Source: Rickettsia endosymbiont of Culicoides impunctatus
GTDB taxonomy: Bacteria > Pseudomonadota > Alphaproteobacteria > Rickettsiales > Rickettsiaceae
Assembly: GCA_020410785.1 (NCBI GenBank)
Contig: CP084573.1
Span: forward strand, 310,001-374,000
DNA: 64,000 bases
Direction: 5' to 3'
The notes beneath the pieces are model-generated. The model was not told where the DNA came from, made no database searches, and worked only from the letters and a program-made list of their open reading frames with translations. How positions within the stretch are numbered: the stretch's first letter is position 1; every line of letters starts with the position of its first letter. Positions 54,406 to 62,066 of the stretch are shown piece by piece. A program made the position numbers and the translations under genes.

Positions 54406-56721
54406 GTGAAAACAAACGTCAAATCAACTATTAAACTAGCTATTTTGGCAACAACTATTTTATATAATATCTCCGCTTTATCAGCTGAGTATGTTAAAAA
54501 AATAACTATTCAAGGTAACAAAAGGATTGAAACCTCAACTATTGAAAATTACTTAAAACTTCGAGTTGGAGAAGAATATAGTTCGTCAAGAGAAAATGAG
54601 GCAATCAAAAATCTTTACGCAACATCTTTATTTGAGAATATAACTATTAGACTAGTAAGTGGTGGCAATTTAATAGTTACTGTCTCAGAAACTCCTTTTA
54701 TTGCTAAGGTAATATTCAAAGGTAATTCTAAACTCAAAACCTCTGTATTATCGAAGGAAACAATTACCATGTCTGGCGAATCAATGAGTCGGGCTAAAAT
54801 CCAACTGGATGTCGAAAAGATTAAGGAGATGTACAAACGTTCCGGTCGTTATTCGACAACTGTCACCCCACAAATCGAAAAGCTTGAGAATGATCGAGTA
54901 AGAGTTACTTTTGATATTGCAGAAGGACCTAAAACAACAGTTAAACAAATTTATTTCCAAGGAAATAATAATTATCGTACTAATGAACTGCAATCTGTTA
55001 TCCTAACCAAACAATCGAAATGGTTTAGTTTTTTAGAAACTAATGATACCTACGATCCAGACCGTTTGGAGTATGATAAAGAATTACTAAAGGAATTTTA
55101 TCAATCAGTAGGATTTGCCGATTTTCGCGTTATTTCTGTTACAGCAGAACTGAATCCAACCAAGGAATATTTTACCATTACTTACTCCATTGAAGAGGGA
55201 GCAAAATATAATTTTGGCAATATTACTATTGACAATAAATTACCTAACATTGATCTAAATGAAATTAAAAAATATATTAATGTTACCTCCGGCGAAACAT
55301 TCAATATTAATCGTTTAAATAAAATAACCAATAAACTAACTGCATATTTTGCCAGTCAAGGTTATCCAGGAATTAGTGTTTACCCTGATACAAGCAGCAA
55401 AAATCCGGATTATACGGTTGACGTTAAATTTGTTATAGATAAGGCAGATAAAGTGTATATTAATCAAATTAATATTACTAATAATCTCAAAACTGAAGAT
55501 AAAGTTATTAGGCGAGAATTTAAGATTTCTGAAGGGGATATATTTAATCGTTCTTATATCGAGAAAGGTGATCGAAATTTACGTAATTTAGATTATTTCG
55601 AAAAAATATTTATTAGCATCACACCAACTGCACGAAAAGACAAATATGATATTAATATTGATGTTGAGGAAAAATCAACATCATCAATTAGTTTTGATGC
55701 TGGCTATAACACAGCAGGTGGATTATTCGGACGTGTATCATTCTTAGAACGCAACTTAATTGGTACCGGGAAATTGTTAAATGCTGGAGTACAAGTAGGA
55801 AAGAAAAGTATTAGTTACTACGGCGGCATAACTGAACCTCATTTTCTCGATAAAGACTTATCACTAGGTTTCAATGCTTTCAAGAATCATAGTGGTCGAG
55901 GCACTTCATTTCTTTCACAAGGAGATCAAAATTATACGTTAAAATCTATAGGACTCAAAACCTCTCTTGGTTATGATATTGCAGAAGATTTAAGTCATGA
56001 AATTGACCATACTATTAAAAGAGAAATATTAAGCTCTCCAGGCAATTCGGGTTCTATATTCTTAAATGAACAAATGGGAAAATTCGTAACATCTGCCATT
56101 GGGCATACTATCACTTATGATCAACTTGATAGTAGGATTGTTCCTAAAAATGGTTACATTATCAGCGGTACCCAAGAATTTGCTGGTGTTGGGGGAAATA
56201 ACAGATATTTAAAACATGAACTAGACGGTAAGTATTTTAAATCTTTTATTAATAATAAACTCACTGTAAAACTTTCAAGTAGTGTTGGTGATATTAGGGG
56301 CATAGGAGGAAAAACTGTCAGAATTTCTGATCGCTTTAATTTGGGTGATTATAGCCTTAGAGGATTTGCTCCCAGTGGAATAGGTCCTAGAGAAAAAGCA
56401 ACAAATGAAGGACTTGGTGGAGAAAAATATTATACCGTTTCAACAGAACTTAACTTCCCAACTGGTTTACCAGAAGATTTTAATGTAACTGGTGCTGTTT
56501 TTATGGATGTTGGTAGTCTGTGGGGTGTAGGATTAAATTCTAAAAGTGCTTATAGAGCTAATAGTTTTTATAATGATAGATCGCTTCGTGCTTCTGTTGG
56601 GGTAGGTTTTATATGGGTCACTCGCCTTGCCCCTATCAGAATGGACTGGGCTTGGCCAATTAAGAAGAAACCTTATGATGATAAGCAAACTTTCCATCTA
56701 AAGTTTTCTACGCATTTTTAA
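54406..56721 (+). CDS. bamA: Outer-membrane protein assembly factor BamA
   Basis: 771 residues from a GTG preceded by AAGAAGG. Signal peptide (LAILATTILYNISALSA), five POTRA domains (from YVKKITIQGNKRIETSTIENYLKLRVGE to about residue 420), then the beta-barrel with GGTGKLL-like GTGKLLNAG, LRGF (SLRGFAPSGIGPRE) and a terminal phenylalanine (STHF). Inserts outer-membrane proteins. Operon-like order rseP-bamA-skp. Confidence 0.95.
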   Translation: MKTNVKSTIKLAILATTILYNISALSAEYVKKITIQGNKRIETSTIENYLKLRVGEEYSSSRENEAIKNLYATSLFENITIRLVSGGNLIVTVSETPFIAKVIFKGNSKLKTSVLSKETITMSGESMSRAKIQLDVEKIKEMYKRSGRYSTTVTPQIEKLENDRVRVTFDIAEGPKTTVKQIYFQGNNNYRTNELQSVILTKQSKWFSFLETNDTYDPDRLEYDKELLKEFYQSVGFADFRVISVTAELNPTKEYFTITYSIEEGAKYNFGNITIDNKLPNIDLNEIKKYINVTSGETFNINRLNKITNKLTAYFASQGYPGISVYPDTSSKNPDYTVDVKFVIDKADKVYINQINITNNLKTEDKVIRREFKISEGDIFNRSYIEKGDRNLRNLDYFEKIFISITPTARKDKYDINIDVEEKSTSSISFDAGYNTAGGLFGRVSFLERNLIGTGKLLNAGVQVGKKSISYYGGITEPHFLDKDLSLGFNAFKNHSGRGTSFLSQGDQNYTLKSIGLKTSLGYDIAEDLSHEIDHTIKREILSSPGNSGSIFLNEQMGKFVTSAIGHTITYDQLDSRIVPKNGYIISGTQEFAGVGGNNRYLKHELDGKYFKSFINNKLTVKLSSSVGDIRGIGGKTVRISDRFNLGDYSLRGFAPSGIGPREKATNEGLGGEKYYTVSTELNFPTGLPEDFNVTGAVFMDVGSLWGVGLNSKSAYRANSFYNDRSLRASVGVGFIWVTRLAPIRMDWAWPIKKKPYDDKQTFHLKFSTHF

Positions 56722-56767
56722 TACGGAAAAAGCTATAGACGCAATTAGTATTTATCGATGCACTACC

Positions 56768-56923
56768 GTCATTGCGAGGAGGCGTAAGCCTCCGAAGCAA
56801 TCCATAAAAATTCATATAATATGGATGCTGCGTTGCTATAAAGCGGCTCCTCGCTAATAGACGCTTGGCGAGCAGATTTTTTATTCGTCATAAGAAAATA
56901 GCAAAAAAACCGTGAACGCTCAC
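56768..56923. repeat. Family-A repeat fused to family-F repeat
   Basis: The A copy (from 56768, GTCATTGCGAGG) loses its right end at CTCGCTAATAGACG, where family F (56855-56923, to CCGTGAACGCTCAC) takes over. F ends 11 nt before the skp start codon, so it contributes the skp translation leader. Confidence 0.7.
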
Positions 56924-56933
56924 AATTAAAGAT

Positions 56934-57539
56934 ATGAAACATTATATTTGGTTAATAATAATAAGCTGTTTAGTAATTAACTACTATTCAACTACTCATG
57001 CGTCTAATACAAATGTTGATAGCAGCCTTATGATCCGTAGTCATAGAGGCAATAGCCATATTGACAACAGATTTGCTGCAAGAGTTGCTATTGTAGATAT
57101 ACATTCTATTATAGAACATTCTGTAGCAATCCAGTCTATAAGAAAGGCTGTAGAGCAGATAGGTAAAAAAATTCGACAAGATTTATCAAAGAAGGATGTA
57201 GAACTTAAAGGAATAGATAATCTATTAATGGAAAAACGTAACTCTTTAAGTGAATCAGCCTTTGAACAAGAAGTTGATGCTTTTAACAAAAAAGTAAACA
57301 TAGTACAAAAAGAAATACAAGATAGGAAAGTACGTCTTGAACAGGCTCATTCTGAAGGTTTAGGCAAGGTACACGAAACAACTATAAAAATTATAAATGA
57401 TTTAGCAGAAAAATATAATCTTGATTTGGTTATACCTAGTACTCAAATTTTATTTGCTAAAAATACCTTAAATATTACCCAAGAAGTGATAGTGGAGCTA
57501 AATAATCAATTAAAACATGTTATAATTAAATATGAATAA
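56934..57539 (+). CDS. skp: Skp/OmpH-like periplasmic chaperone
   Basis: 201 residues: signal peptide (LIIISCLVINYYSTTHA), then ARVAIVDIHSIIEHSVAIQSIRKAVEQIG and a long coiled-coil arm (residues 75-150), the Skp jellyfish fold, which holds unfolded outer-membrane proteins for BamA. The stretch between signal and Skp domain (SSLMIRSHR) is encoded by a 23-nt exact copy of tRNA-Arg sequence. The family-F repeat directly precedes the ATG. Confidence 0.85.
   Translation: MKHYIWLIIISCLVINYYSTTHASNTNVDSSLMIRSHRGNSHIDNRFAARVAIVDIHSIIEHSVAIQSIRKAVEQIGKKIRQDLSKKDVELKGIDNLLMEKRNSLSESAFEQEVDAFNKKVNIVQKEIQDRKVRLEQAHSEGLGKVHETTIKIINDLAEKYNLDLVIPSTQILFAKNTLNITQEVIVELNNQLKHVIIKYE
57023..57045. repeat. 23-nt copy of tRNA-Arg sequence inside skp
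   Basis: Identical to 16591-16613, nucleotides 28-50 of tRNA-Arg(ACG), in the antisense sense relative to skp mRNA. Core GATCCGTAGTCATA. Confidence 0.8.
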
Positions 57540-57570
57540 TATAACTAGTATAGGTATATGCATCTCAAGC

Positions 57571-57665
57571 GTCATGGCTCAGAGCCGCTTTGCGGCGACG
57601 CGGCAATCCATATTATATTAATTTTTATGGATTGCTTAGTAGGCTAACGCCTCCTCGCAATGACG
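57571..57665. repeat. Palindromic repeat, family A (degenerate left end)
   Basis: Left end GTCATGGCTCAGAGCCGC, right end CTCGCAATGACG, between skp and icd. Confidence 0.8.
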
Positions 57666-57711
57666 TCAGTTTGATACGAATGAATGTTAATCTAATTTGA
57701 TAGAGGCTATA

Positions 57712-59169
57712 ATGAAAGAATTCAAGCCTATTACAGTGGCTTATGGTGATGGTATAGGTCCAGAAATCATGCAAGCAGTATTATATATTTTAAAGGAAGC
57801 TTCTGCTAGAATACGTATAGAAGTAGTGGAAGTAGGAGAAAAATTATACCAGAAGCATTATACTTCAGGGATAGCACAAGATACTTGGCAATCATTGGCA
57901 AGAACTAAGATACTTCTAAAGGCACCTATTACCACCCCTCTAGGCGGCGGGTATAAAAGCTTAAATGTAACTCTTAGAAAAGCCCTATCTCTTTATGCTA
58001 ATGTTCGCCCTGCTATTTCTTATGCTCCTTTTGTTAAAACACTACATCCACATCTAAACGTAGTGATAGTACGGGAAAATGTTGAAGATTTATATGCAGG
58101 AATTGAATATCGCCAAACTCACAATGTTTATGAGTCTCTTAAGCTAATCAGCCGAGTTGGTAGCGAAAGAATTATTAGATATGCCTTTGAGTATGCAATA
58201 AAAAATAATCGTAAAAAGGTCACATGTTTCAGTAAAGATAATATTATGAAAATGTCTGACGGGATTTTTCATAAGGTTTTTGAGGAAATTGCTAATGAAT
58301 ATAAGCAGATTCAAGGTGACTATTATCTTATAGATATCGGTACTGCCAGGCTAGCAGCCCAGCCAGAATTATTTGATGTCATTGTAACTTCAAATCTGTA
58401 TGGTGATATTATATCTGACGTATCTGCAAAAATTTCTGGTTCAGTAGGACTCGCTGGCTCTGCTAATATAGGGCAGAATTATGCTTTATTTGAAGCTGTA
58501 CATGGCTCTGCCCCGGATATTTCCGGTCGTAATATAGCTAATCCTTCTGGTTTGCTTAACGCCGCAATTATGATGCTAGTTCACATCGGACAACATGATA
58601 TTGCTGCATTAATAGAAAATGCCTGGAAAAAAACCATTGAGGATGGGGTTCATACTGGAGATATCTACAATGACAAAATATCTAGCAGAAAAGTTGGTAC
58701 TACGGAATTTGCTGATGAAGTAGTGAAAAGGCTAGGTACTGAACCTTCTACCCTCAAAGCAGCCGCATATTCCTCAGTAGTTGCTCAACAACAAACTATT
58801 GAACAGATATATTCGATTAATAATAAAGAAGTTAAAGAATTGGTAGGTAGTGATGTATTCATACAGATGGTGGCATTGACTGCCCATGAGGTAGCAGAAA
58901 AAATTCAAACTATCAGTTTAGGTGACTTAGAATTAAAAACCGTATCTTCCATGGGACTTAAATTATGGCCCAGAGATGAGAGATTTGAATTATTATCTGA
59001 TCATTGGTGTTGTCGCTTTATGGCAAGGAAGGATGGAGAAAGAATAACCCATTTATCTATAGCCCATTTACTTGAATCTTTAAGCAAGGCAGAAATAGAT
59101 TTTATTAAAATTGAGAATCTCTTTGAATTTGATGGGAAAGCAGGGTATTCGCTTGCTCAAGGAGAATAG
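57712..59169 (+). CDS. icd: Isocitrate dehydrogenase (NADP-type)
   Basis: 485 residues from the ATG at 57712, which has GAGG 5 nt upstream; a TTG 15 nt earlier is open too. TVAYGDGIGPEIM, GGYKSLNVTLRKALSLYANVRP and VIVRENVEDLYAGIEY identify the enzyme; DVIVTSNLYGDIISD and HGSAPDISGRNIANPSG are the metal and cofactor loops. TCA-cycle step to 2-oxoglutarate. The C-terminal extension of about 140 residues is normal for rickettsial Icd. Confidence 0.94.
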   Translation: MKEFKPITVAYGDGIGPEIMQAVLYILKEASARIRIEVVEVGEKLYQKHYTSGIAQDTWQSLARTKILLKAPITTPLGGGYKSLNVTLRKALSLYANVRPAISYAPFVKTLHPHLNVVIVRENVEDLYAGIEYRQTHNVYESLKLISRVGSERIIRYAFEYAIKNNRKKVTCFSKDNIMKMSDGIFHKVFEEIANEYKQIQGDYYLIDIGTARLAAQPELFDVIVTSNLYGDIISDVSAKISGSVGLAGSANIGQNYALFEAVHGSAPDISGRNIANPSGLLNAAIMMLVHIGQHDIAALIENAWKKTIEDGVHTGDIYNDKISSRKVGTTEFADEVVKRLGTEPSTLKAAAYSSVVAQQQTIEQIYSINNKEVKELVGSDVFIQMVALTAHEVAEKIQTISLGDLELKTVSSMGLKLWPRDERFELLSDHWCCRFMARKDGERITHLSIAHLLESLSKAEIDFIKIENLFEFDGKAGYSLAQGE

Positions 59170-59210
59170 CTAACCCTGGCTAGTTAAAGATTTAATTTCT
59201 GAGGATATTT

Positions 59211-59507
59211 ATGATATTTGTTATTGGTTATGGATTAACCCTACTTGGAATTATAGCAATATTTTCCGGCATTGTTGGGCTTTTTCGATTTCCTGACTTT
59301 TATACAAAAATTCATGCTGCCAGTGTAATTGAATGTTGTGGAGTACCTTTATCACTTGTTGGGCTTGCTTTTTTACAACATGATTTTACTAGCTCTTTTA
59401 AATTAGTTTTTGCAGCTATATTGATTTTAATATTAAATCCGGTATCTACTCATGCAATTGGCAAGGCTTCCCTATTAAGCCCAAATAACTCAAAAGAATT
59501 AAAATGA
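59211..59507 (+). CDS. mnhG: Mrp/Mnh Na+/H+ antiporter subunit G
   Basis: 98 residues and three spans; GLFRFPDFYTKIHAASVIECCGVPLSLVGL is the MnhG signature. Part of a multisubunit cation/proton antiporter. Overlaps the next gene by 4 nt. Confidence 0.88.
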   Translation: MIFVIGYGLTLLGIIAIFSGIVGLFRFPDFYTKIHAASVIECCGVPLSLVGLAFLQHDFTSSFKLVFAAILILILNPVSTHAIGKASLLSPNNSKELK

Positions 59508-60088
59508 TTGATCGCTTATTTGTTATACCAGACATAATAAATTTCCAACTAGCTAGCTGCTTGCTTGTGGGAATCTTGATATTACTTGTTGTCGTATCAA
59601 TTAAGCTGATATTTTGTAACTCTTTATTAGAAACAGTAATAATAAACTCTATGTTTAGCTTACTTATTGGTTTATCTTATCTACTTATGGATGCTCCCGA
59701 CGTAGCAATGACTGAAGTCGCTCTTGGTGCTTGTTTATCTAGCTGTGTATTTTTAGGATTTCTAAGCAAATTGCCAGCCGTACAAAACGACAATCTTAAA
59801 CCAACACGAGTAATAAGTTCATCAATTATATGCATAATTTTTATAGTAGTACTCGCCTTCGCAGGGATTGATTTATTAGAATATGGAGCGATAGATTCTC
59901 CATTGCAAAACCATCTAACCAAATATTATATTGAACATACTAAAAGTGACATTGGCATTCCATCTTTTGTTGCAGCCCTATTAGCTAGCTATAGAGGGTA
60001 TGATACTCTTGGAGAAACTGCAGTCATTTTAATTGCTGGAATATCGGTATTATTACTATTCTCACAAAAAAATACTAAAGATGCTTAA
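59504..60088 (+). CDS. Antiporter subunit with DUF4040 (MrpA-C/MbhE-like)
   Basis: 194 residues, about five spans. FSLLIGLSYLLMDAPDVAMTEVALGACLS is the DUF4040 motif found at the C-terminus of MrpA, and the GYDTLGETAVILIAGISVLLL end resembles the MbhE/MrpB N-terminus. So it is a split-off piece of the large MrpA or an MbhE-type subunit. Overlaps mnhG and mnhB. Confidence 0.8.
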   Translation: MIDRLFVIPDIINFQLASCLLVGILILLVVVSIKLIFCNSLLETVIINSMFSLLIGLSYLLMDAPDVAMTEVALGACLSSCVFLGFLSKLPAVQNDNLKPTRVISSSIICIIFIVVLAFAGIDLLEYGAIDSPLQNHLTKYYIEHTKSDIGIPSFVAALLASYRGYDTLGETAVILIAGISVLLLFSQKNTKDA

Positions 60089-60506
60089 AAATTTTGTTAT
60101 TATAAAATATATTACTCTTTTTATCTTACCCTATATATTTTTATACGGTCTATATATTCAAATTAATGGTGATGCATCACCAGGGGGTGGATTCCAGGCT
60201 GGTACTATATTTGCTTCTACGATAATTGGTTTTGATTTAGTTCATGGTCAATTTAAATTACGGCAATATTTCTCTACTGATTTACTAGTTGGTATGGCTA
60301 CTATCGGAGTATTGATCTATGCCTTAACCGGTATGGTATCAATATTATTTGACGATAATTATTTAAACTATTATTCTTTGGCAGATGATAAATTGCTAGC
60401 TCAACATATTGGTATTTTTACGATTGAGATTGGTGTTGGACTTTGTGTTGCATCGGTTATGTGTTTGATATATTCTATTATTACTGCAAGTAATATTAGA
60501 GAATAA
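60081..60506 (+). CDS. mnhB: Mrp/Mnh Na+/H+ antiporter subunit B
   Basis: 141 residues from the ATG at 60081 (MLKNFVIIKYITLF), overlapping the previous stop by 8 nt. LYIQINGDASPGGGFQAGTIFAS is the MnhB signature. Four spans. Third gene of mnhG-(DUF4040)-mnhB; other Mrp subunits would have to lie elsewhere. Confidence 0.88.
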   Translation: MLKNFVIIKYITLFILPYIFLYGLYIQINGDASPGGGFQAGTIFASTIIGFDLVHGQFKLRQYFSTDLLVGMATIGVLIYALTGMVSILFDDNYLNYYSLADDKLLAQHIGIFTIEIGVGLCVASVMCLIYSIITASNIRE

Positions 60507-60510
60507 TTAT

Positions 60511-60723
60511 ATGGAAAAATTTACCAATTACTTAAGAGAACAATTACAAAACAAGGCAGAAGTTACGGAGTATGTGAATGCTGCTTTAGAACAATATTTT
60601 CTAGATCGTAATAGGGAATTATTTTTGTCTACTTTAAAAGAAGCTATAGTTAATTTAGGAGAATTGGGTAGTAGGGGTAATTGTAAATTGTCATTCCCGC
60701 CCACTATTGTCATTCCCGCGTAG
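60511..60723 (+). pseudogene. Truncated addiction-module antidote-like (HigA-type) protein
   Basis: The first 48 residues (FTNYLREQLQNKAEVTEYVNAALEQYFLDRNRELFLSTLKEAIVNLG) look like the N-terminus of putative addiction-module antidote proteins, whose HTH should follow. Instead the frame enters a family-B element and an inserted CATTCCCGC repeat and stops. No toxin gene is present. A relic of a toxin-antitoxin pair. Confidence 0.55.
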
Positions 60724-60816
60724 GCGGGAATCTAAGATCCCGCACTGAAGCAGGGATGACACTAAGTCTGATAAGTGACGACGTCACCAACTTCTCATCA
60801 ATCAATTCTACTATAG
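60645..60816. repeat. Family-B element split by a CATTCCCGC-type palindrome
   Basis: B left end TATAGTTAATTTAGGAGAA (60645) and right end GTGACGACGTCACCAACTTC to about 60816; between them, 60690-60760 is a different inverted repeat (GTCATTCCCGC...GCGGGAATCTAAGATCCCGC...GGGATGAC). Another nested insertion. Confidence 0.75.
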
Positions 60817-60820
60817 TTAT

Positions 60821-61468
60821 ATGCATAAACTAATACAACTGATCAAATGGGAATATTTAATTCAAAATCGTATTAATAATCTTAGTAAATATCTATTTAT
60901 ATTCTTTTTATTTTGTATTTTCAGTACTGCTTTAATTAATGACCAAACAGATATTAAAAAATTTGGAATTATTTTTTCAATAATTGTTTTACCGATAGCT
61001 CTAATTGGCTTTTCTAGTCTAATATTTCAGCAAGATGTCGAGGACGGAAGTTTAGAGTTACTATTATCTAGCTTCAATGAGAGTGAAATTATTGCCGCTA
61101 AATTAATTACCATAATTTTTAGTTCCCTCACCAGTGCTTTATTAAATATGCCAATAATTTATATTATCTTCGATCTTGACATGCTAATAGTAAGCTATCT
61201 TTTGATCAATCTAACTCTATTATTAATTTTGTCCAGTAGCCTATTAGTTTTAATTGGAGCTGTTCAAAGCTATTTTAGGTCAAATACTAATCTGTTAGCA
61301 ATATTAATCATGCCGCTACTAATACCCAACATCATACTTAGCGGTCTTGTTTTACAAAATTTTGATAATATCAATCTAATTTTTGTTATGATTGGTATCA
61401 ATATGCTCCTTGTACCAATAATATTTTATCTCTCATCCTATCTAATTAAGAATATTTACAACATTTAA
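60821..61468 (+). CDS. ccmB: Haem exporter protein B (CcmB)
   Basis: 215 residues, six spans: FQQDVEDGSLELLLSSFNESEIIAAKLI matches the CcmB core, and PLLIPNIILSGLVLQ the fifth-span region. Membrane part of the CcmAB transporter of cytochrome c maturation. Far from ccmDE here, as usual in Rickettsia. Confidence 0.88.
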   Translation: MHKLIQLIKWEYLIQNRINNLSKYLFIFFLFCIFSTALINDQTDIKKFGIIFSIIVLPIALIGFSSLIFQQDVEDGSLELLLSSFNESEIIAAKLITIIFSSLTSALLNMPIIYIIFDLDMLIVSYLLINLTLLLILSSSLLVLIGAVQSYFRSNTNLLAILIMPLLIPNIILSGLVLQNFDNINLIFVMIGINMLLVPIIFYLSSYLIKNIYNI

Positions 61469-61580
61469 TTTTAATTATACACTATACTGACCCTTGCACT
61501 AATAAAAAAATTGTTATTTTTTTACAATTCATGTAATTTCTACTCGTAGATTTTTTAACTATTTTTCGGTAATTATATAT

Positions 61581-62024
61581 ATGTGGCAAGCTTTAAGAAG
61601 ACTAATAGCAGCTAACCCTATGGGAATGTTTTTGTGGACTATCATAGCCAAATGGTACGTTATGATAGCTGTTGCTTCTCTGGTAATATTATTTTGGGTA
61701 GCTAAAGGACTCGAACAAATTGGACTTATCAGCTATATAACAACTGCTACCACTGAAATTCTTGATACGTCAAAATCAATTGCTCAACACTGTACTCCAA
61801 AATTAGGTCCCAACTTTGAAAGTTTAACCAATTTTTGGAAATGTTTAGGAGATACACCAAAATATGAGGTTAGAGAAGAAACCGGTGAGAAAGCTTTAGA
61901 AGACGGATTAAAGAAGTTATTGCCTAAAGATGGAACTGTACCGGAAATGCTCCCTTACCGCAATCCTTATGACTCTCCTGACAATTCTAACGATAGCGAT
62001 GGTAAATCAACTGATGGCAAATGA
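61581..62024 (+). CDS. Conserved rickettsial membrane protein (DUF2670-like)
   Basis: 147 residues: amphipathic start, one span (WYVMIAVASLVILFWVAKGL, about residues 25-44) and a soluble tail with a disordered NSNDSDGKSTDGK end. The MGMFLWTIIAKWYVMI segment recalls the Rickettsiales-restricted DUF2670 family. Function unknown. Confidence 0.65.
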   Translation: MWQALRRLIAANPMGMFLWTIIAKWYVMIAVASLVILFWVAKGLEQIGLISYITTATTEILDTSKSIAQHCTPKLGPNFESLTNFWKCLGDTPKYEVREETGEKALEDGLKKLLPKDGTVPEMLPYRNPYDSPDNSNDSDGKSTDGK

Positions 62025-62066
62025 GAATAATATAAGTATAAGTTAGGGTAATCAATAAAAATTAGT

